From PNOJ01 sp016706845 (GTDB lineage Bacteria > Krumholzibacteriota > Krumholzibacteriia > LZORAL124-64-63): a stretch of 64,000 nucleotides of DNA. The position numbers and the translations under genes were made by a program. The notes under the pieces are model-generated. The model was not told where the DNA came from. It did not search any database and saw nothing but the letters and a program-made list of their open reading frames with translations. The stretch covers positions 1 through 64,000 of the forward strand of contig JADJIV010000005.1 of NCBI GenBank assembly GCA_016706845.1, written 5' to 3'. Positions 55,567 to 64,000 of the stretch are shown here, one piece after another. Numbering within the stretch: position 1 is the stretch's first letter; the number at the start of each line of letters is the position of its first letter.

Positions 55567-56052
55567 ATGAACTGGCAGAAATGCCGGGGTTGGGCGACCA
55601 GCCGGCCGCGCGCGTGCGCGCTGCCGGCGTTGCTGCTACTGATGTTGGCCGGGCCGGCCGGCGGCGCCGATCTGGCCATCAGCGAAACGGTCCAGATGGA
55701 TTTCGGCGCGGTCCTGGACCAGAACGGTTCGCTGACGCTGGGCGTCAACGACAACCTCGTCGCGGATCCCGGCGGCATCCATGCCGGCGGCGTGCTGATG
55801 AGCGGCCGATTCCTGATCACCGGCGACCCCTTCGCGGCCTTCAGCCTCGACATCACCGGCTCGGACACCGACGGCTTGACCCTGGGCGATTTCGACACCA
55901 GCGTCGGCCAGCCGCCGGTCCTGAACGCCGCGCTCAACGGCATCGGCCAGCTGTCGGTGCGTTTCGGCGCCGCGCTGACGGTCCAGGCGTCGCGCGCCGA
56001 TCCCGGTCTCGACCATCTGCTCGCCTACACCATCACGATCAACTACAACTGA
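55567..56052 (+). CDS. DUF4402-type pilin subunit 2
   Basis: A 161-residue paralogue of the preceding pilin. It has a signal peptide (CALPALLLLMLAGPAGG), VQMDFGAVLDQNGSLTLGVND, GGIHAGGVLMSGRFLITGDP and the terminal strand YTITINYN, all aligned with the first subunit, but with little identity outside these blocks. It may be the minor or tip subunit. It is placed after the terminator and before the chaperone gene. Confidence 0.85.
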   Translation: MNWQKCRGWATSRPRACALPALLLLMLAGPAGGADLAISETVQMDFGAVLDQNGSLTLGVNDNLVADPGGIHAGGVLMSGRFLITGDPFAAFSLDITGSDTDGLTLGDFDTSVGQPPVLNAALNGIGQLSVRFGAALTVQASRADPGLDHLLAYTITINYN

Positions 56053-56183
56053 CCGCCCCTTCCCCCTGGCGCGCGACGGCGCCCACCGTGGCACACCCAT
56101 TGCGTTATCTGCCCACCGTAGGCCGTGTCCGCGCCCAACGGGGCGGTTCCGGTCACCGGAATTGACTGTCGGGAGGATGACTT

Positions 56184-57050
56184 ATGGTTTGGTCGCGATG
56201 GCGTCACCACGTGGCGGTGGCAACTTGGATGTGTTTCGTCCTGGGTGGAACCGTTCTGGACAGCGCCGCCGGCAGCCTGTCGATCGCACCGACGCGCCTG
56301 ATTTTCGACGGACATTCCCGCGTGGCGACCGTCTACCTCAGCAACAAGGGCGACCAGCCCGCGACCTACCGCATCCTGCTGAAGGACAAGCGGATGCTCG
56401 AGTCGGGCCTGATCGTGGACGCGGAATCCCCCCTGCCGGGCGAGAACCCGGCCTCTGACCTGATCCGCTACTCCCCCCGCGAGGTCGTCGTGCCGGCGCA
56501 CGGCAGCCAGACCGTCCGGGTCATGCTGCGCAACCCCAGCGAGGGGCAGCTCGCGCGCGGCGAGGCGCGCACCCATCTGGTCTTCCAGTCGGTGCCGCCG
56601 GTGCCCACGGCGGCCGAACTCGCTGCCCGCCAGGACCGCATCGTCGCCCAGGCGATCATCGAGACGAGCATCCCGGTGATCATCCGCCGCGACAACCCGG
56701 CGGCCGCGATCGCCTTCGGCGCCGCCCGCCTCGACAGCCTGCCGGACCGCGACGGCAAGCCGGTGCTGCAGGTCGTCCTGGAGCGCTCGGGCGAGCGGTC
56801 GGTGTACGGCGATCTGTCCGTCGATCTGGAAGCCGACGGGAACTCGACCCGCGTGGGTCAGATGGTGGGTCTGGCCGTGTACACGCCCACCCCCCACCGC
56901 GTGATCCGCCTGCCGCTGACGCTGCCGCAGGGGAAGCTGCCCCCGAGCGGGCGCCTGGTCGTGCGCTTCGCCGAGACGGAACTCGGCCACGGCGACCTGC
57001 TGGCCGACACCTACCTCGAATTCGCCGAGGGGAGCGACGAGCCGCGATGA
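56184..57050 (+). CDS. PapD-like periplasmic pilus chaperone
   Basis: A 288-residue secreted protein with the PapD N-terminal fold: SLSIAPTRLIFDGHSRVATVYLSNKGDQPATYRILLKDKRM, then REVVVPAHGSQTVRVMLRNP, the region that completes pilin folding by donor strand. The second domain (PVLQVVLERSGERSVYGDLSVDLEADG) is also beta-rich. It would escort the two pilins to the usher. It overlaps the usher gene as ATGA and has a GGGAGG ribosome site. Confidence 0.88.
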   Translation: MVWSRWRHHVAVATWMCFVLGGTVLDSAAGSLSIAPTRLIFDGHSRVATVYLSNKGDQPATYRILLKDKRMLESGLIVDAESPLPGENPASDLIRYSPREVVVPAHGSQTVRVMLRNPSEGQLARGEARTHLVFQSVPPVPTAAELAARQDRIVAQAIIETSIPVIIRRDNPAAAIAFGAARLDSLPDRDGKPVLQVVLERSGERSVYGDLSVDLEADGNSTRVGQMVGLAVYTPTPHRVIRLPLTLPQGKLPPSGRLVVRFAETELGHGDLLADTYLEFAEGSDEPR

Positions 57051-59728
57051 GCCAGCGGGTCCAGCGACGTCCTGCCGCCGTCCGCGCCCTCTGCGGCGCG
57101 GTCCTGCTGTGCCTGGCGGCGGCGCCGGCCGCGGCCCTGGACGACGCCCGGCTGGCGATCCTGGAGGTCCGGCTCGACGGCGGCATCCTGTCCCCGGGCC
57201 TGCCGGCTTACCTCGACGACGGCGGCGGCGTGCTGCTGCCGCTGGGCGCCCTGAGCGACCTGCTCGAGTTCGCCATCGACGTCGAGCCGGCGCGCGGCCG
57301 CGCCACGGGCTGGCTGATCGAGGAATCCCGGACCTTCACGCTGGACCTCGCCACCGGCGAGGTCGCGAGCGACGGCCAGGCCCGCGCGCTGGGCGCGGGC
57401 GAGGCGGTCCGCGGCGACGACGACATCTACGTGGCGCCGGCGCGCCTCGCGGAGTGGCTGCCGTGCGACTTCGAGGTGCGCACGACGTCGCTCGTGGCGC
57501 TGGTCACCTCGCGCGAGACGCTGCCGGTGCAGAAGCGGCTCCTGCGCGAGCAGGCGCGCGGCCAACGACTGATGAGCAAGGTCGCCGCCCGCGCCGTGCA
57601 CCCGGTGCAGAAGGCCGAATACCAGATGTTCACCTGGCCGCTGCTGGACGCGAACGTCGAATACCGCGGCCGCAGCGGCGACATGACGCCGGTGTTCTCC
57701 CTGCAGAGCGCCGGCGACCTGGCCAAGCTGGAGACCAGCTTCCTGGTCGCCCACCTCGACCGCGAACGGTTCCTGGGCGTGGCCCGGGCCCGGGCCGGCC
57801 GCAGCGACCTCGACGGCGAGTTGCTGGGGCCCCTGCACGCGACGGAGTTCCAGTTCGGCGACCTCTACGCCCCGAGCACCCCGCTGGTGCTGCGCGGCAA
57901 GCTCGGCCGCGGCGCCGCGATCGGGAACCGGCCCCTGCACCGCTCCGAGTCCTTCGACGCCACCAACGTGCCCGGCGAGGCGCCGGCCGGCTGGGAGGTC
58001 GAGCTCTACGTCGACGGCGTGCTGTGGGACTTCACGACCGCGGACGAGGGCGGCCGCTACCTGTTCGAGAACGTGCCCGTGAACTTCGGCCGCACGCTCC
58101 TGCGCACCGTCGTCTACGGCCCCCAGGGCCAGACCCGCGAGCAGGTCCGCGCGGTCACCGTCGGCGAGCGGATGATCGCCCCGGGCGAAGTGCAGTACCG
58201 CCTGTTCGGAGTCCAGGACGACCGCTTCCTGATCACGAGCGAGGACCAGAACGCCGACTCGCCCGGCCGCGGCCGCTGGACCGCCCACGCCGAGGCCGGC
58301 GTCGGCGTGACCCGCGCCCTGAGCCTGACCGGCGCCTGGACGCGCTCGCCGCTCGCGGACAGCGACCACGACTACCGGAGCCTCGTCGCCGACGCGGTCG
58401 TGCGCGGCGCCGCGGTGCGCGGCCAGGTAGCGGCCGACAACGCGGGCGGCTCCGCGCGCAGCCTGGCGGTGCAGGGCGAACTCTTCGGGCGCACGGTGCA
58501 GTTCGAGCACGCCGCCTTCAGCGACTTCGTCAGCGACGCCAACACGCCGCAGCGGCGCCGCACGCGCGACACCACGCTGCGTCTGGGTGGCGGCCTGCGC
58601 CTGGGCGCCCGCCCCTGCACCTACGACCTGCGGCTGCAGGCGACGTCCTTCGCCGACCGCGACATCGAGCGCCAGGACGGCGCCGTGCTGCGCCTGGCCA
58701 CCGGCTGGTCGCGGGCCACCTGGACCGGCAAGCTCGATTACCGGCGCAGCGGCGCCCATGGCGACGACGACCGCCGTCTGCTGCAGGAGCATCTGCTCAG
58801 CAGCTGGTGGGGGCCGCTGCTGCTGCGCGGCCAGCTGCGCTCGGGGATCTCGCCGGACTTCGGCCTGGAATCGGCCGGCGCCAGCGCGGGTTGGCAGGCG
58901 TCGCGCTTCCTGCGCCTGGGCGCCCACGTCGAGCGGGACCTGCAGGACCTCGGCACGACCGGCTACGGCGGCTCGTTGACGCTGCTGCTGGACGGCGTGC
59001 AGGTCGCCCTGAGCGGGCACGGAGCATCCGGACAGGAGACGTTCTTCAGCATCGGCGTCTCGACCTCGCTGACCAAGGTGCCCGAGACGATGCGCCTGCA
59101 CGTGCAGCGCACGCGACTGACCGGCGGCTACGGCGCCACGGCCCGCGTGTTCCTGGACCGCAACGCCAACGGGCTCTACGACGACCGGGACGAGCCGCTG
59201 CCCGACGTGCGCTTCGCCGGCGGCGGCGCCCTGCGCCACGCCACGACCGATCGCCTGGGCCTGGCCTACCTGCCCGACCTGCCGGCCCACGACGTCCGCG
59301 ACGTCACGCTCGACGTCGAATCGCTCCAGGATCCCTACCTGATCCCCGCCCTGCAGGCCGTGCGCGCCATCGGGCACCCCGGCGCGCACCTCGCGCTGGA
59401 GTTTCCGGTCACCTACTCGGGCGACATCGAGGGGACGGTCTTCGTGCAGACGCCCGCCGGACGCACGCCGCTGCGCAACGTCGGCCTCGAACTGCTGGAC
59501 CTGAAGCAGCGCACGATCCAGACGACCGTCAGCGAGTTCGACGGCTACTACCTCTTCCAGGGGATCCCGCCGGGATGGTACGAGGTGCACGTGGTCGAGA
59601 GTTCGCTGACGAGGCGCAACCTGCGCCCGACGCCGCCGCTGGCGGCGGCGGTGCCCGTGGACGGCGGCGTGGTGGCGGGGAACGATTTCGTGCTGAAGTT
59701 CGAGACGGCGACGACGGCCAACCGCTGA
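57047..59728 (+). CDS. Outer-membrane usher-like protein with C-terminal carboxypeptidase-regulatory-like domains
   Basis: An 893-residue protein with a signal peptide (ALCGAVLLCLAAAPAAALD). The first part (to about 170) resembles an usher N-terminal domain. A long central beta-barrel-like region follows with many alternating strands (ALSLTGAWTRSPLADSDHDYRSL, LRLQATSFADRDIERQDG, FLRLGAHVERDLQDLGTTGYGGSLTLLLDG). The C-terminal 200 residues have VFLDRNANGLYDDRDEPLPDVRF, a Ca-site-like loop, and FDGYYLFQGIPPGWYEVHV, as in SdrD-B or carboxypeptidase-regulatory-like domains. It should be the pore that exports the DUF4402 pilins. Confidence 0.8.
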   Translation: MSQRVQRRPAAVRALCGAVLLCLAAAPAAALDDARLAILEVRLDGGILSPGLPAYLDDGGGVLLPLGALSDLLEFAIDVEPARGRATGWLIEESRTFTLDLATGEVASDGQARALGAGEAVRGDDDIYVAPARLAEWLPCDFEVRTTSLVALVTSRETLPVQKRLLREQARGQRLMSKVAARAVHPVQKAEYQMFTWPLLDANVEYRGRSGDMTPVFSLQSAGDLAKLETSFLVAHLDRERFLGVARARAGRSDLDGELLGPLHATEFQFGDLYAPSTPLVLRGKLGRGAAIGNRPLHRSESFDATNVPGEAPAGWEVELYVDGVLWDFTTADEGGRYLFENVPVNFGRTLLRTVVYGPQGQTREQVRAVTVGERMIAPGEVQYRLFGVQDDRFLITSEDQNADSPGRGRWTAHAEAGVGVTRALSLTGAWTRSPLADSDHDYRSLVADAVVRGAAVRGQVAADNAGGSARSLAVQGELFGRTVQFEHAAFSDFVSDANTPQRRRTRDTTLRLGGGLRLGARPCTYDLRLQATSFADRDIERQDGAVLRLATGWSRATWTGKLDYRRSGAHGDDDRRLLQEHLLSSWWGPLLLRGQLRSGISPDFGLESAGASAGWQASRFLRLGAHVERDLQDLGTTGYGGSLTLLLDGVQVALSGHGASGQETFFSIGVSTSLTKVPETMRLHVQRTRLTGGYGATARVFLDRNANGLYDDRDEPLPDVRFAGGGALRHATTDRLGLAYLPDLPAHDVRDVTLDVESLQDPYLIPALQAVRAIGHPGAHLALEFPVTYSGDIEGTVFVQTPAGRTPLRNVGLELLDLKQRTIQTTVSEFDGYYLFQGIPPGWYEVHVVESSLTRRNLRPTPPLAAAVPVDGGVVAGNDFVLKFETATTANR

Positions 59729-59779
59729 TGCCGACCTGCGTGGAACCGGTGTGGAACCGGGGCACTTCTGACAAAAGAT

Positions 59780-59808
59780 CAAGGGCTCGCCGATCCGGCA
59801 AGCCCTTG
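59780..59808. terminator. Bidirectional terminator between the usher gene and tRNA-Ala
   Basis: CAAGGGCT (59780-59787) pairs with AGCCCTTG (59801-59808). The plus-strand side is followed by TTCTT and the minus-strand side by ATCTTTTG, so it can end both the pilin operon and the tRNA-Ala transcript. Confidence 0.75.
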
Positions 59809-59825
59809 TTCTTCAATGTGTTAGG

Positions 59826-59901
<76 letters not shown>

Positions 59902-59913
59902 ACCCGACGGCAC

Positions 59914-59942
59914 AATATGAAGCCGGGGCAGGATCCTGTCAA
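59914..59942 (-). promoter_or_regulatory. Sigma-70 promoter of tRNA-Ala
   Basis: TTGACA (59942-59937) and CATATT (59919-59914) are 17 bases apart on the minus strand, and the tRNA begins 13 bases further on. Confidence 0.75.
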
Positions 59943-59980
59943 ACCCCTTTTGGCCTTCCTGGCGGCCCGGGAGGCCTCAC

Positions 59981-60009
59981 TTGACGGGGGCGGCAGCGCT
60001 CCCTATCAT
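59981..60009 (+). promoter_or_regulatory. Sigma-70 promoter of tRNA-Leu
   Basis: TTGACG (59981-59986) and TATCAT (60004-60009) are separated by 17 bases; the tRNA starts at 60020. It faces away from the tRNA-Ala promoter. Confidence 0.8.
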
Positions 60010-60019
60010 CCGCCCTCGT

Positions 60020-60106
60020 GCCGGAGTGGCGGAATTGGTAGACGCGACGGACTCAAAATCCGTTGCCCCTCGGGGCGCGTGGGTTCGAGTCCCACCTCCG
60101 GCACCA
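60020..60106 (+). tRNA. tRNA-Leu (CAA)
   Basis: An 87-base class II tRNA with a long variable arm (TGCCCCTCGGGGCG). The acceptor stem is GCCGGAG/CTCCGGC followed by ACCA. The anticodon stem ACGGA/TCCGT encloses CTCAAAA, giving CAA. Confidence 0.95.
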
Positions 60107-60114
60107 CCGAACAG

Positions 60115-60140
60115 GAAGGGCGGCCCTGTGGCCGCCCTTC
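60115..60140 (+). terminator. Terminator of tRNA-Leu
   Basis: A perfect 11-bp stem GAAGGGCGGCC / GGCCGCCCTTC with a CTGT loop, followed by TCTCGT. Being symmetrical it may also serve pruA on the other strand, which ends 27 bases away. Confidence 0.75.
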
Positions 60141-60166
60141 TCTCGTCCCTGTGCGACGGGAACCAT

Positions 60167-61801
60167 CTACTTCTGAGTCATGAACCCGTACCGGTAGTCC
60201 CGCGGCGGATCGAACGTCTCCTTGATCGTCCGCGGCGACGTCCAGCGGATCAGGTTCAGGTACGACCCGCCTTGTCGTTCGTCCCGGAGGCCCGCGAACC
60301 GCCGAAGGGCTGCTGCCCCACGACCGCCCCGGTGGGCTTGTCGTTGATGTAGAAGTTGCCGGCGGTGCCGACCAGCTCCTGCTTCATCGTCTCGATCACG
60401 CCGCGGTCGCGGGCGAAGACCGCCCCGGTCAGGGCGTAGGTCGAGCCCTTGTCGCAGAGGCGCAGGGCCTTGAGCCAGTCCTTGTCCTGGTAGACGTGGA
60501 CGGTCAGGACCGGCCCGAAGATCTCCTCGCGCATCGTCACGAAGTCGGGGTCCTTCGCCTCGATCACGGTGGGTTCGATGAACCAGCCCTTGCTGTCGTC
60601 GCAACCGCCGCCGGCGATGATGCGGGCCTGGCCGCGGGCCTTGCGGGCCTGGTCGATGTAGCCCTTGATGCTCCGGAAGGCGCCCTGGTCGATGACCGCG
60701 CCCATGAAGTTCGTGAAGTCTACGGGGTCGCCCATCCTGATCGAGGCCACCTCGGCGAGCAGGTGCTCGCGCACCTGCGGCCACAGCGAGGCCGGGACGT
60801 AGGCGCGGCTGGCCGCCGAGCATTTCTGCCCCTGGTATTCGAAGGCGCCGCGCACCAGCGCCGTCACCAGCGCGACGGGATCGGCCGAGGCGTGGGCGAA
60901 GATGAAGTCCTTGCCGCCGGTCTCCCCCACGATGCGCGGGTAGCAGGCGTAGTTGCGGATGTTGGCGCCGATGGTGCCCCACATGTTCTGGAAGACCTCG
61001 GTGCTGCCGGTGAAGTGCACGCCGCCGAGCTCGGGGTGCTCGATGACCGGGTTGCCCACCTGGCCGCCGCTGCCCGGGATCATGTTGATGACGCCGTCGG
61101 GCAGCCCCGCCTCGCGCAGGATCTCCATGATGTACCAGGCCGAGTAGACGGCGCTCGAGGCCGGCTTCCACAGCACCGTGTTGCCCATCAGCGCCGGGCG
61201 CCGTCGGCAGGTTGCCGGCGATGCTGGTGAAGTTGAAGGGGGTCACGGCGAAGACGAAACCGTCCAGGGGCCGCTGCTCCAGCATGTTCCACATGCCGGG
61301 CCCGGACTCGGGCTGCTCGCTCATGATGTCGTGGGCGAAGGCCGGATTGAAGCGCCAGAAGTCGATCAGCTCGCAGGCGGAGTCGATCTCGGCCTGGAAG
61401 GCGGTCTTGCTCTGGCCCAGCATCGTGGCGGCGTTCAGGGTGCTGCGGCGGCGGCCGGCCAGCAGCTCGGCGGCCTTCAGGAAGACCGCGGCGCGCGCCT
61501 CCCAGGGCAGCGCCGCCCAATCCTTCTTGGCCTTGCGCGCGGCGGCGGCGGCGGCCTGGACGTGCTTCGCGCTCGCCTTGTGGTAGACGCCCAGCAGGTG
61601 CCGGTGGTCGTGGGGCATGCGGCATTCCGCGAGGTCGCCCGTGGCGACGTCCTTGCCGCCGATGACCAGCGGGATCTCGATGCGGGCGCCGGCCAGCTCC
61701 TTGAGCTTCGCCTTCAGCGCGGCCTTCTCGGGCGATCCGGGCAGGTAGCCCAGGATGGGTTCGTTCATCGGCAGCGGCGGGATGGGCAGCATCTGGGACA
61801 T
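60167..61801 (-). CDS. pruA: 1-pyrroline-5-carboxylate dehydrogenase (frame-broken)
   Basis: PruA oxidises glutamate semialdehyde to glutamate with NAD+, the second step of proline breakdown. The N-terminal part starts at ATG 61801 with MSQMLPIPPLPMNEPILGYLPGS and runs to FAVTPFNFTSIAGNLPTAP. The frame shifts near 61195 into GNTVLWKPASSAVYSA, with GETGGKDF (general base Glu) and EYQGQKCSAASR (catalytic Cys). A second shift near 60270 restores SYLNLIRWTSPRTIKETFDPP. The two shifts cancel, giving about 544 residues, the usual length. Confidence 0.93.
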   Translation of the reverse strand: MSQMLPIPPLPMNEPILGYLPGSPEKAALKAKLKELAGARIEIPLVIGGKDVATGDLAECRMPHDHRHLLGVYHKASAKHVQAAAAAARKAKKDWAALPWEARAAVFLKAAELLAGRRRSTLNAATMLGQSKTAFQAEIDSACELIDFWRFNPAFAHDIMSEQPESGPGMWNMLEQRPLDGFVFAVTPFNFTSIAGNLPTAPGADGQHGAVEAGLERRLLGLVHHGDPARGGAARRRHQHDPGQRRPGGQPGHRAPRARRRALHRQHRGLPEHVGHHRRQHPQLRLLPAHRGGDRRQGLHLRPRLGRSRRAGDGAGARRLRIPGAEMLGGQPRLRPGLAVAAGARAPARRGGLDQDGRPRRLHELHGRGHRPGRLPEHQGLHRPGPQGPRPGPHHRRRRLRRQQGLVHRTHRDRGEGPRLRDDARGDLRAGPDRPRLPGQGLAQGPAPLRQGLDLRPDRGGLRPRPRRDRDDEAGAGRHRRQLLHQRQAHRGGRGAAALRRFAGLRDERQGGSYLNLIRWTSPRTIKETFDPPRDYRYGFMTQK

Positions 61802-62006
61802 GACGTTCCTCCGTGTCGTGCTGACGGATCGGGTCGCGGACGGACCGCGGCGCCTGGCGGCAAGCGCCTGCCAAACGATGGACCACCGGCCCGCCGGCCG
61901 CAACCCCGGACTATCGCCCGCCCGCAGCCTCATCCCCTGCATCACTCGCCCTGCGCCCCCATCCCTGCTACATTGGTGGCCGCCTCCAACCAGCAGCGGG
62001 AGCGCC

Positions 62007-63045
62007 ATGCCGAACCAGAACCTCATGAACATCGAGAGCCACATCCTGGACATGCAGCGCCTGCACCCCAGCGCCAGCGGCGATTTCACCAGCCTGCTGG
62101 GGGACATCGCGTTCGCGGCCAAGATCATCGCCCGCGAGGTGACCCGGGCCGGGCTGGTGGACATCCTGGGCAGCACCGGGGCCAGCAACGTCCAGGGCGA
62201 GACGGTCCAGAAGCTGGACGACTACGCCAACGCCGTCATGCTGAAGTTCGTCGGCCGCCGCGGGCAGGTCTGCCTGATGGCGTCCGAGGAGATGCCCGAC
62301 CCGGTCCGGATCGACTTCCGCGAGGGCAGCGGCAAGTACGTCGTGGTCTTCGACCCGCTCGACGGCAGCAGCAACATCGACGCGAACGTCTCGATCGGCA
62401 CGATCTTCAGCATCTACCGCCGCCGCTCGCGCCTCGCCGCGATCTGCGACGACGACCTGCTGCAGCCGGGTCGCGACCTGGTCGCCGCCGGCTACGTGGT
62501 CTACGGGTCCTCGACGATGTTCGTCCAGACCACCGGCCACGGCGTCCACGGCTACACCCTGGACCCGGGGATCGGCGAGTTCCTGCTGAGCCACGAGAAC
62601 CTCAAGATCCCCTTCGCCGCGGGGATCTATTCCGTCAACGAGGGCAACGAGCCCCACTGGACGCCGGCCGTGCGCGAGATCGTGCGCCGCCTGAAGTACG
62701 GACGGCAGGAGAGCGGCGGCATGTCCGCGCGCTACATCGGCTCGCTCGTGGCCGACTTCCACCGCAACCTGCTCTACGGCGGCGTCTTCCTCTACCCGCC
62801 CACCGACAAGGCCCCCCGGGGCAAGCTGCGCCTGCTCTACGAGGCGGCGCCGCTGGCCATGATCGCCGAGAACGCCGGCGGCTACGCGAGCGACGGCGCC
62901 GGGCCCATCCTCGACCTCGTACCGCAGGGCGTGCACCAGCGGACGCCCCTGTACCTGGGCAGCCGCGAGACCGTGCTGTGGATCGAGAAGATGCTGTCCG
63001 ACCCGGAGTTCGGCTCCGGGAGGAGGGGTCGGGGAGCCCCGGTAG
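62007..63045 (+). CDS. fbp: Class I fructose-1,6-bisphosphatase (3' end frame-broken)
   Basis: Fbp hydrolyses fructose 1,6-bisphosphate in gluconeogenesis. Key features are LVDILGSTGASNVQGE, LMASEEMPDPV, the metal-binding signature VVVFDPLDGSSNIDANVSIGTIF, and YIGSLVADFHRNLLYGG. As written the frame has no stop up to the window end. One missing or extra base in the G-rich run near 63015 would bring it to the TAG at 63043-63045, giving about 345 residues, a normal length. Confidence 0.94.
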
Positions 63046-63385
63046 GTTCGGCGGACCTTGTCGGTCAGCAGGCCCTTGGTCTGCAGGCCCTTGGTCTCGG
63101 TGACCAGCGCCAGGGCCATGGCCTTGCACCGCGGGCGGTGGACCTTGCCGGCGGGGATCAGCATGGCCTCGCCCTGCCGGACCGTGATGGTCGTGCGGTC
63201 CATCTCGATGTCGATCATGCCCTCGAGGATGTAGATGAACTCGTCGGCCGAGTGGCTGTGGGCGATGTAGTCCCCGCTGTAGCGGACGATGAAGGCGTGG
63301 TAGGCGCCGTCCAGCTCCGCGACCTCCACGGGGCGGAACGGCTGGGCCAGATCGCGGGCCCGCTTCAGCACGGGATCTTGGCCAC
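63046..63385 (-). CDS. Cupin-domain protein (frame-broken at both ends)
   Basis: A single-domain cupin of about 115 residues. The metal site is visible in YIAHSHSADEFIYILEGMIDIEMD (two His and a Glu) and IPAGKVHRP (last His). The start GTG at 63385 has an AAAGGAG ribosome site. The first codons are one frame away from the domain (shift near 63375), and no stop is seen in the domain frame, so the 3' end is uncertain. Its substrate cannot be told. It is convergent with fbp and follows cpoB by 21 bases. Confidence 0.7.
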
Positions 63386-63406
63386 GATCGCTCCTTTTCT
63401 CGACTC

Positions 63407-64000
63407 CTATTCGGTCAGCAGGGCCGCCGCCAGTTCCGCCGCCTCGGACCCGGGAACTCGGCCTGCAGGCGTCCGAGCCACCCGCGGGCCTCGTCGTCCC
63501 GCCCAGCGCGTGGGCCGAGCCCACCGCCTTCTGCAGCGCGTCGGCGCGGCGGTCGGAGCCGGGATGGCGGTCCAGCAGCGCCTGCAGCCGCGTCAGCGCG
63601 TCCTGGTGGTCGCCGTCGTCGGCGGCCATGGCGGCCAGCCAGTACTCGGCATCGTCGGCCTGCTCGCTGCGGGGGTAGCGGCCCAGGAAGTCCTGGAAGC
63701 CCTGGCGGGCGGCGGTGAAATCGCCACGGCCGCGATCCGCCACGGCCGCGTTGAACAGGGCGCGCCCTTCCTCGGGCAGCGCCGCGAGGTCGGCGCCGCC
63801 CTGGGGCGCCGGCTTGAACTCGCCGAGCGTGGGGATGCCCAGGCGCGTGGTCAGCAGGTCCACGCGCGCCGACAGGTTGCGCATGTACTCCTGGTTGTCC
63901 GCCTGCTGGCTCGCGGCCTGGTCCAGGCGGGCCAGGATCTGCGCGAGGTTGGCCTGCAGCCGGGCGTCGGTCTCGAGTCCCGACCCCTCGCCGCTGCGCA
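63407..64000 (-). CDS. cpoB: CpoB/YbgF-type periplasmic TPR protein (5' part outside the window)
   Basis: CpoB coordinates cell-wall synthesis with Tol-Pal during division. The visible part starts with a coiled coil and contains EEGRALFNAAVADRGRGDFTAARQGFQDFLGRYPRSEQADDAEYWLAAMAADDGDHQDALTRLQALLDRHPGSDRRADALQKAVGSAHALG (in outline), which are TPR repeats with the YPxSxxADDAxYW motif. The last segment (ARGWLGRLQAEFPGSEAAELAAALLTE) is restored by shifts near 63505 and 63455. The stop is TAG at 63407. Confidence 0.82.

Noticed and set aside
59745..59762. Short direct repeat GTGGAACCGG x2
   Set aside because: Two copies of 10 bases with no flanking element; probably chance.

Overview
The window (about 70% G+C by eye, dense coding, few gaps) looks like chromosome of a diderm, flagellated bacterium. 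The flagellar set includes P- and L-ring proteins, and there are outer-membrane protein and usher genes, so an outer membrane is present. Several markers point to the FCB side of the tree (Krumholzibacteriota / Eisenbacteria / Latescibacterota / Gemmatimonadota-like lineages). They are a 29-residue basic mS38/AURKAIP1-COX24-type protein, a PorV/UPF0164-type outer-membrane protein and a GlmU-like protein with an NTP_transf_4-type N-terminus. This placement is an inference. No transposase, prophage, CRISPR array or rRNA gene was seen.

Layout. 1-4.4 kb (minus): purH (3' part outside), purC and a frame-broken comEC. 4.5-8.8 kb: a diguanylate cyclase, an MltD-type lytic transglycosylase and a PorV-like outer-membrane protein. 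8.8-51.2 kb: a nearly complete flagellar locus. A minus-strand block runs from a secreted repeat protein and a FlgN-like gene at 34 kb through flgB-flgC-fliE-fliF-fliG-fliH-fliI-fliJ-motE-fliK-flgD-flgE-flbD-fliL-fliM-fliN-fliO-fliP-fliQ-fliR-flhB-flhA-flhF to fliA, two small orphans and a sigma-54 activator. Upstream lie a kinase/NtrC-type regulator pair, flgM, and plus-strand fliC-fliD-fliS. A second minus-strand block, flgF-flgG-flgA-flgH-flgI-flgJ-flgN-flgK-flgL-fliW-csrA, begins at a consensus sigma-54 promoter at 51.27 kb. Stator genes (motA/motB), flhG and chemotaxis genes are not in the window.

51.4-54.7 kb: a PilZ protein, the mS38-like protein, an HU/IHF protein, a GlmU-like protein and a small secreted protein. 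54.9-59.7 kb (plus): a compact chaperone-usher-like cluster with two tandem DUF4402-type pilins, a PapD-like chaperone and an 893-residue outer-membrane usher-like protein. 59.8-64 kb: divergent tRNA-Ala(GGC) and tRNA-Leu(CAA) genes, pruA, fbp, a cupin protein and the 3' part of cpoB.

Regulation visible in the DNA. There is one consensus and two weaker sigma-54 elements about 50 nt upstream of flgF, the flgB block and flgM. A sigma-28 promoter precedes fliC, and a weaker sigma-28-like element precedes the pilin operon. Two GGA sites suited to CsrA lie in the flagellin leader. This fits a sigma-54 -> FliA/FlgM hierarchy with FliW-CsrA control of flagellin, plus c-di-GMP input.

Quality warning. 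About 30 single-base frame breaks occur inside otherwise intact conserved genes. I read these as indel errors in the assembly rather than gene decay. Genes affected are annotated across the breaks, and their coordinates are given for the whole reconstructed gene.
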